Shown piece by piece: positions 13,472-17,073 of a DNA stretch of 17,073 bases. Every line of letters starts with the position of its first letter. The first letter of the stretch is position 1. The notes beneath the pieces were generated by a model. The model saw only the letters and a program-made list of their open reading frames with translations. It made no database searches and had not been told where the DNA came from. The DNA is from JAGOUY01 sp964541725 (GTDB lineage Bacteria; Patescibacteriota; Patescibacteriia; 2-12-FULL-60-25). A program made the position numbers and the translations under genes. The stretch spans positions 1 to 17,073 of the forward strand of contig CAZIQG010000021.1 of assembly GCA_964541725.1 (NCBI GenBank), written 5' to 3'.

Positions 13472-15763
13472 ATGTCTCGTCAATCTATTGTAAATATCTT
13501 AAAGGGAATTGTGTACGCGGGGATTTATGGAGGCTTACTCATGCCGCTCGTCTTTATCCCCGTGGTCATCTTCCCGTTTGTTTTTTCTAAGCTTATTGTC
13601 TTTCAGGTTTTGATCGGCCTGACCTTCCCAGCCTATCTCTTGTTAGCGTGGATGGAGCCCGCCTACCGTCCCAAGAAACACATCTTGTATTTCGCTATCA
13701 TCGCGTATTTTATCGCCATGGCGCTGTCCGTGGTATTCAGCGTTGACCCAATGCGGTCGTGGTGGGGCAACCAAGAGCGGATGAACGGGCTCTTCACGCT
13801 TTTGCACTTTTTCGCTTGGTTGACGATGACTGTGAGTACCATTACCCGTTGGGAACAATGGCGCAAGTTATTAAATTACCAAGTCGCCCTCGCGGTCTTC
13901 ATGGCCTGTGTCGCGATGCTTCAGAGGGTCTACCCAAACCTCCTCTTATTTCCTGCGACGGAACGTGTCGGAGGATTATTGGATAACCCCATCTACATGG
14001 GAGCCTACCAAATTTTCACCTTCTTTTTCTTAGCTCTGTTAGCCATCAAAGATCACCGTCACGCCATGCGTATTTGGTATGGGGTGGCAGGCTTTTTTGC
14101 GGCGGTCGCGTTTTTATTAGCGCAGTCACGTGGAGCCTTTATCGGACTTGCAGCAGGCTTTGTGGTATTTGCGCTGTATTATGCGTTTTTTACTCCAAAT
14201 AAAAAAATTCGCAAAATAGTCCTAGGGATATTAGCGTTAGGAATCATCGGCTACGGTCTCGCCTTTGCGTTCCGAGATACAGCCCTCATTCTCAATAGTC
14301 CTCTAGGAAGATTGACGCACTTCAATGCAGCTGTGTCTACGCGTTTGATTGCCTGGAATATTGCTTGGCAAGGGTTTAAGGAGCGCCCAATAACGGGCTG
14401 GGGATTAGATACCTTCCACATCGTGTTTAACTCTCACTATAACCCAAAGTCCTTACGCTTTAGTGCCTACGAAACCTGGTTTGATCGATCACATAATACG
14501 GTGCTCGACGTCTTGTCCATGACAGGATTGCTGGGTTTTATTACGTTCGTCTCTATCTTTATCGCGCTTTTTTACGCCTCCTGGCGAGCCTTTAAAAAAG
14601 GCTGGATTGATTTGCCTGTATCCGCGGTGTTTGTGGCTTTGCCCATCGCGTATCTGGTGCAAAACCTGTTCGTCTTCGACCATCCTGCCGCCTTCTCCAT
14701 GAGTTATTTGTTATTCGCTCTTGTGATCGCTGCCACGCGAGGGGAGTTCGTGGGAAAGAAAGATACAGATGAAGAGGTGCACGCCGGGAAGCGACACGAC
14801 TTTCCGCTAATAGCTGCGGTAGTAGCCTTTGCCTTGGCAATCGTCCTGGTCTGGAATACCTCTATCCAGCCGTTTAACGCCTCAAAAATAGCGATTTTAG
14901 GGAGTCAGGCATTTGCGGCTCGCCAAGAAGATGCGGCGTATGAGTTGTATCGTCAGTCATTAGATATCTGGACCCCGTATCGCGACGAACTATCCTTTCT
15001 CATGTCTCGCGATTTAGTCGGGCTAAGCTCTCAAAGAAGGCTCGAGACGTATAAGCGTTGGAAAGACTTCTATGCGTTAGCGGTTGAGGCAAGCAAGGAA
15101 GAGTTGGCCCGCCATCCAAAAAATACCAATCCTCAGTTCTTATACGCGCGTTTAGTGCATGAAATGGCTCCTATCTTGAAGATAAGCCCAGCTGAGGTGG
15201 AAGAACGGTATCGGATTGCGATCGCAACGAGCCCTATGCGCCAACAGATTTATTTTGGACTCGCTCGCTTATTCTTCCAAACCAACCGACCTCAAGATGC
15301 AATCAATGTCTACCGTCAAGTGCGCGATTTTGATCCGGGGAATGGGGATGCTTCCTGGACCTTGGGAGTTTCGCTTTTCTATGATGTAAACCAAAAAGAA
15401 GAAGGGGCCAAAGAAATAGTCCATTCACAGAATGTCGAGCATCCCTACCGGCTGACGGATCCACGTGAGATCTCGGCCTTAGCCGATGGGTACATCACCC
15501 TTAAAGACGATGCAGGTTTGCAGGCGATGGTGACCAAGTTAGATCGATTTCCGGCAGGCGACGCCGCCATCTACGCCGATCTTGCTCGTCAGATGGAAGC
15601 CGCCGGCAAAACAGATTTACGGGAAAAGGTGCTTGTCTATGGGGAATCTATCGATCCTCGCACCCGTGCCGTATATTTGAACCCTGCGGCAGCAACGGCG
15701 CCCACGCCTGTCGTGACGCCACCTCCAGCGACAACGGCCGCGCCAAGCATGATCAAACGATAA
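13472..15763 (+). CDS. O-antigen ligase/polymerase family membrane protein with TPR tail
   Basis: A 763-residue protein of the Wzy/WaaL/PglL superfamily (Wzy_C), which transfers or polymerises undecaprenol-linked glycans on the outer face of the membrane. About 11-12 membrane segments fill residues 10-425. Family landmarks are QSRGAFIGL at 218-226, an Arg in STRLIAWNIAW (Arg291), and RSHNTVLDVLSMTGLLGF at 339-356, with His341 at the position of the catalytic His. A further membrane segment lies at about 446-461. The remainder (about 465-735) is soluble and helical, with a TPR-like stretch at about 592-635 (IYFGLARLFFQTNRPQDAIN), ending in a Pro/Thr/Ala-rich tail. The start is the ATG at 13472, 37 bases after the strong terminator, without a Shine-Dalgarno sequence. 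It could be a polymer ligase or a protein O-glycosyltransferase; the sequence does not separate these. Confidence 0.9.
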   Translation: MSRQSIVNILKGIVYAGIYGGLLMPLVFIPVVIFPFVFSKLIVFQVLIGLTFPAYLLLAWMEPAYRPKKHILYFAIIAYFIAMALSVVFSVDPMRSWWGNQERMNGLFTLLHFFAWLTMTVSTITRWEQWRKLLNYQVALAVFMACVAMLQRVYPNLLLFPATERVGGLLDNPIYMGAYQIFTFFFLALLAIKDHRHAMRIWYGVAGFFAAVAFLLAQSRGAFIGLAAGFVVFALYYAFFTPNKKIRKIVLGILALGIIGYGLAFAFRDTALILNSPLGRLTHFNAAVSTRLIAWNIAWQGFKERPITGWGLDTFHIVFNSHYNPKSLRFSAYETWFDRSHNTVLDVLSMTGLLGFITFVSIFIALFYASWRAFKKGWIDLPVSAVFVALPIAYLVQNLFVFDHPAAFSMSYLLFALVIAATRGEFVGKKDTDEEVHAGKRHDFPLIAAVVAFALAIVLVWNTSIQPFNASKIAILGSQAFAARQEDAAYELYRQSLDIWTPYRDELSFLMSRDLVGLSSQRRLETYKRWKDFYALAVEASKEELARHPKNTNPQFLYARLVHEMAPILKISPAEVEERYRIAIATSPMRQQIYFGLARLFFQTNRPQDAINVYRQVRDFDPGNGDASWTLGVSLFYDVNQKEEGAKEIVHSQNVEHPYRLTDPREISALADGYITLKDDAGLQAMVTKLDRFPAGDAAIYADLARQMEAAGKTDLREKVLVYGESIDPRTRAVYLNPAAATAPTPVVTPPPATTAAPSMIKR

Positions 15764-15765
15764 GA

Positions 15766-15796
15766 AAAAAGCCCTCTCAATCAAGGAGGGCTTTTT
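15766..15796. terminator. Bidirectional terminator between convergent genes
   Basis: AAAAAGCCCTC (15766-15776) pairs perfectly with GAGGGCTTTTT (15786-15796) around a nine-base loop. A tract on one arm and T tract on the other allow termination on both strands. It serves the ligase-like gene ending at 15763 (+) and the glycosyltransferase ending at 15777 (-), whose TGA stop codon lies in the loop. Confidence 0.93.
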
Positions 15797-16913
15797 CATT
15801 TGCTTCTAGGGTGCGCTGGAGAGGGAAGTCGTGTTCAATGCGCTTGCGAGCCAGAACGCCACGACGCGTCGCTTCCTCGGGTCGAATCAAGATCTCTTTT
15901 AGGCGTTGCGCGAGGAAAACGGGGTCATGAGCAGGAACAAGCCAGCCTGCTTCGGGAGCAAGAAGCCACTTGTTTGCACCTACATCCGTAGCTACGCAAG
16001 GAAGTTCTGCCGCCATAGCTTCGAGGAGCGCCCACGACATTCCTTCTTTTGTTGAAGGTAGGACAAAGGCGTCAAAGGCTCGCAAAAAGCGCGACGCCTG
16101 CTCTTGCCGACCCATTAAAATAACGGCCTCCTCCAAGCCTAGCGTCCTACGTCGTGCTTCTATCGTCTTACGTTCAGGCCCCTCACCGATGATCAAGAAA
16201 CGCACCTGAGGGAATTCTTTGTGGATAATCGTGCAGGCATCCAGATATCGTGCCAAGCCTTTCGCAGGGAAGAGGTTGGCTAGCGTTCCAAAGATAATGG
16301 TATTTGAATCGATGGAGAGCGTGGCTCGAGCCTCTTTGCGAGAAAGAAGCTGAGCATCAAAGGTAGGGAGATCAATCCCATTTGGGATGACGCGTATCTC
16401 TTGTTGAGGGATGATGCTCTCTTGTTTTGCGACTATCTCATCTCCTGGGTGAACGCAGATAATTCGATCTTTCCAACGCGCAGAAATCTTTTCTATCCAT
16501 ACATACAGCCAACGTGTAAAAGGGGAGAGGGGTTCAAGAAACACCCAGCCACCGATGCGGTAGACGATTCGTCGAATACGAAGCGAGCGCGCCGCGAAAG
16601 AGCCGATCGCGCCCATCTTGCTGCTATTTAAGTGGATGGCGTCTGGGTTGAGCTCTTGTAACAAACGACGAAGCTCAAAAAATGCCAAGATATCATGCCA
16701 GGGCAGAATAGCGCGTCGCATGTGCGTGAGTTGACGAAGAGGAATGTTCTGATGTTTCGCTTGTTCAACCAGCCAGTGGCCTTCACCCGTCACAAGCGTG
16801 ACCTCATGGCCTTGTTGTTGCAAAAAACCCGCAAAGCGAAGCAAAAACTCCTGAACTCCTCCCTGTTCGGCCAGAGTTACGGCTAAGACGAAGCGCTGCT
16901 TTGCGTGAGACAT
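15777..16913 (-). CDS. GT4-family glycosyltransferase
   Basis: A 378-residue GT-B fold glycosyltransferase, probably acting on a lipid-linked surface glycan at the inner face of the membrane. The N-terminal domain begins FVLAVTLAEQGGVQEFLLRF with Gly18-Gly19, then HEVTLVTGEG (36-45) and an acceptor-side segment YRIGGWVFLEPLSPFTRWLY near 118-137. IPNGIDLP (176-183) opens the donor domain, followed by FGTLANLFPAKG (208-219) and IIGEGPERKTIE (241-252). The E-x7-E motif is at Glu290 and Glu298 (KEGMSWALLEAMA). Sugar and acceptor are unknown. I chose the ATG at 16913; a TTG at 16949 would add 12 residues but lies at the -35 box of a good promoter. It converges on the ligase-like gene and diverges from the asparagine synthase gene, as part of a polysaccharide region continuing past the window. 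Confidence 0.9.
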   Translation of the reverse strand: MSHAKQRFVLAVTLAEQGGVQEFLLRFAGFLQQQGHEVTLVTGEGHWLVEQAKHQNIPLRQLTHMRRAILPWHDILAFFELRRLLQELNPDAIHLNSSKMGAIGSFAARSLRIRRIVYRIGGWVFLEPLSPFTRWLYVWIEKISARWKDRIICVHPGDEIVAKQESIIPQQEIRVIPNGIDLPTFDAQLLSRKEARATLSIDSNTIIFGTLANLFPAKGLARYLDACTIIHKEFPQVRFLIIGEGPERKTIEARRRTLGLEEAVILMGRQEQASRFLRAFDAFVLPSTKEGMSWALLEAMAAELPCVATDVGANKWLLAPEAGWLVPAHDPVFLAQRLKEILIRPEEATRRGVLARKRIEHDFPLQRTLEANEKALLD

Positions 16914-16919
16914 GGAAGT

Positions 16920-16949
16920 AGGATAGGCTGGAAAGAAGAAGATCGTCAA
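16920..16949 (-). promoter_or_regulatory. Promoter of the minus-strand GT4 gene, giving leaderless mRNA
   Basis: On the minus strand TTGACG (16949-16944) is followed after 18 bases by TATCCT (16925-16920). Six bases separate the -10 box from the ATG at 16913, so transcription would begin at or within a base of the start codon. No Shine-Dalgarno sequence precedes the ATG. Confidence 0.6.
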
Positions 16950-16954
16950 AATAT

Positions 16955-17073
16955 ATGTGTGGCATTGCAGGATATTGGAGATGGGGTGGACAACCGGCTG
17001 ATGAAGACCGGTTGCAGCGTATGGGCGAGGCTATCGCCCATCGTGGGCCAGATGGAGAGGGGAGTTGGGTAGA
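16955..17073 (+). CDS. asnB: Asparagine synthase (glutamine-hydrolysing), 3' part beyond window
   Basis: Only the first 39 codons are present, but they are diagnostic. MCGIAGYW at the start supplies Cys2, the N-terminal nucleophile of the class II glutamine amidotransferase domain, and AHRGPDGEGSW at about 29-39 is the conserved HRGPD motif. AsnB uses glutamine and ATP to amidate aspartate. Paralogues inside polysaccharide loci amidate sugar acids or other substrates, and the divergent glycosyltransferase next door makes that possible here. Only 41 bases lie between the two start codons, so the promoters must overlap. The upstream purine-rich stretch GAAAGAAGAAGA (16931-16942) is a weak ribosome-binding candidate. 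Which AsnB subtype it is cannot be judged from this fragment. Confidence 0.92.
   Translation, partial: MCGIAGYWRWGGQPADEDRLQRMGEAIAHRGPDGEGSWV

Overview
The window looks like a chromosomal segment of a Candidate Phyla Radiation bacterium (Ca. Patescibacteria), probably near the Uhrbacteria/Magasanikbacteria (ABY1) lineages. The assignment rests on recognised gene families, not a search. The clues are an S-layer-type exoprotein with a triplicated DGKRY-type N-terminal module and Ig-like repeats, an ECF sigma factor followed by a DUF5667 membrane protein, small two-TM orphan proteins, and tight packing with overlapping genes. All long frames stay open with TGA read as stop, and one gene ends in TGA, so the Gly-TGA code of Gracilibacteria/Absconditabacteria does not apply.

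Layout. 1-3392 (+): the 3' part of secA, a small membrane protein and glutamate racemase murI. 3389-4207 (-): a SAM methyltransferase that meets murI tail to tail, with the two stop codons overlapping. 4289-5935 (+): a compact operon of an 86-aa membrane protein, a second methyltransferase, a three-TM protein and the YraN/UPF0102 nuclease-like protein. 6032-7222 (+): a GT4 glycosyltransferase with its own near-consensus promoter and terminator. 7352-9199 (+): an ECF-like sigma factor and a DUF5667 protein that resembles a membrane-anchored sigma partner. 9439-13362 (+): a secreted 1307-aa S-layer-like protein behind a 239-nt structured leader, closed by a very strong terminator. 13472-15763 (+): an O-antigen ligase/polymerase-family protein with a TPR tail. 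15777-16913 (-): a second GT4 glycosyltransferase. 16955 to the edge (+): the start of an asparagine synthase (asnB-type).

How the parts fit. Most of the window concerns the cell envelope: protein export (SecA), peptidoglycan precursor supply (MurI), glycan assembly (two GT4 enzymes, the O-antigen ligase-like protein, possibly the AsnB-type amidotransferase) and a probable surface-layer protein. The sigma/DUF5667 pair directly before the surface protein suggests, as inference, an envelope-responsive circuit controlling surface-layer production. The ligase-like gene directly after it could act on surface-layer glycans. Several starts lack a Shine-Dalgarno sequence, and some candidate promoters place the transcription start on or within a few bases of the ATG, so leaderless mRNAs may be common here. 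I found no CRISPR array, tRNA, rRNA, insertion sequence, prophage or plasmid signature.
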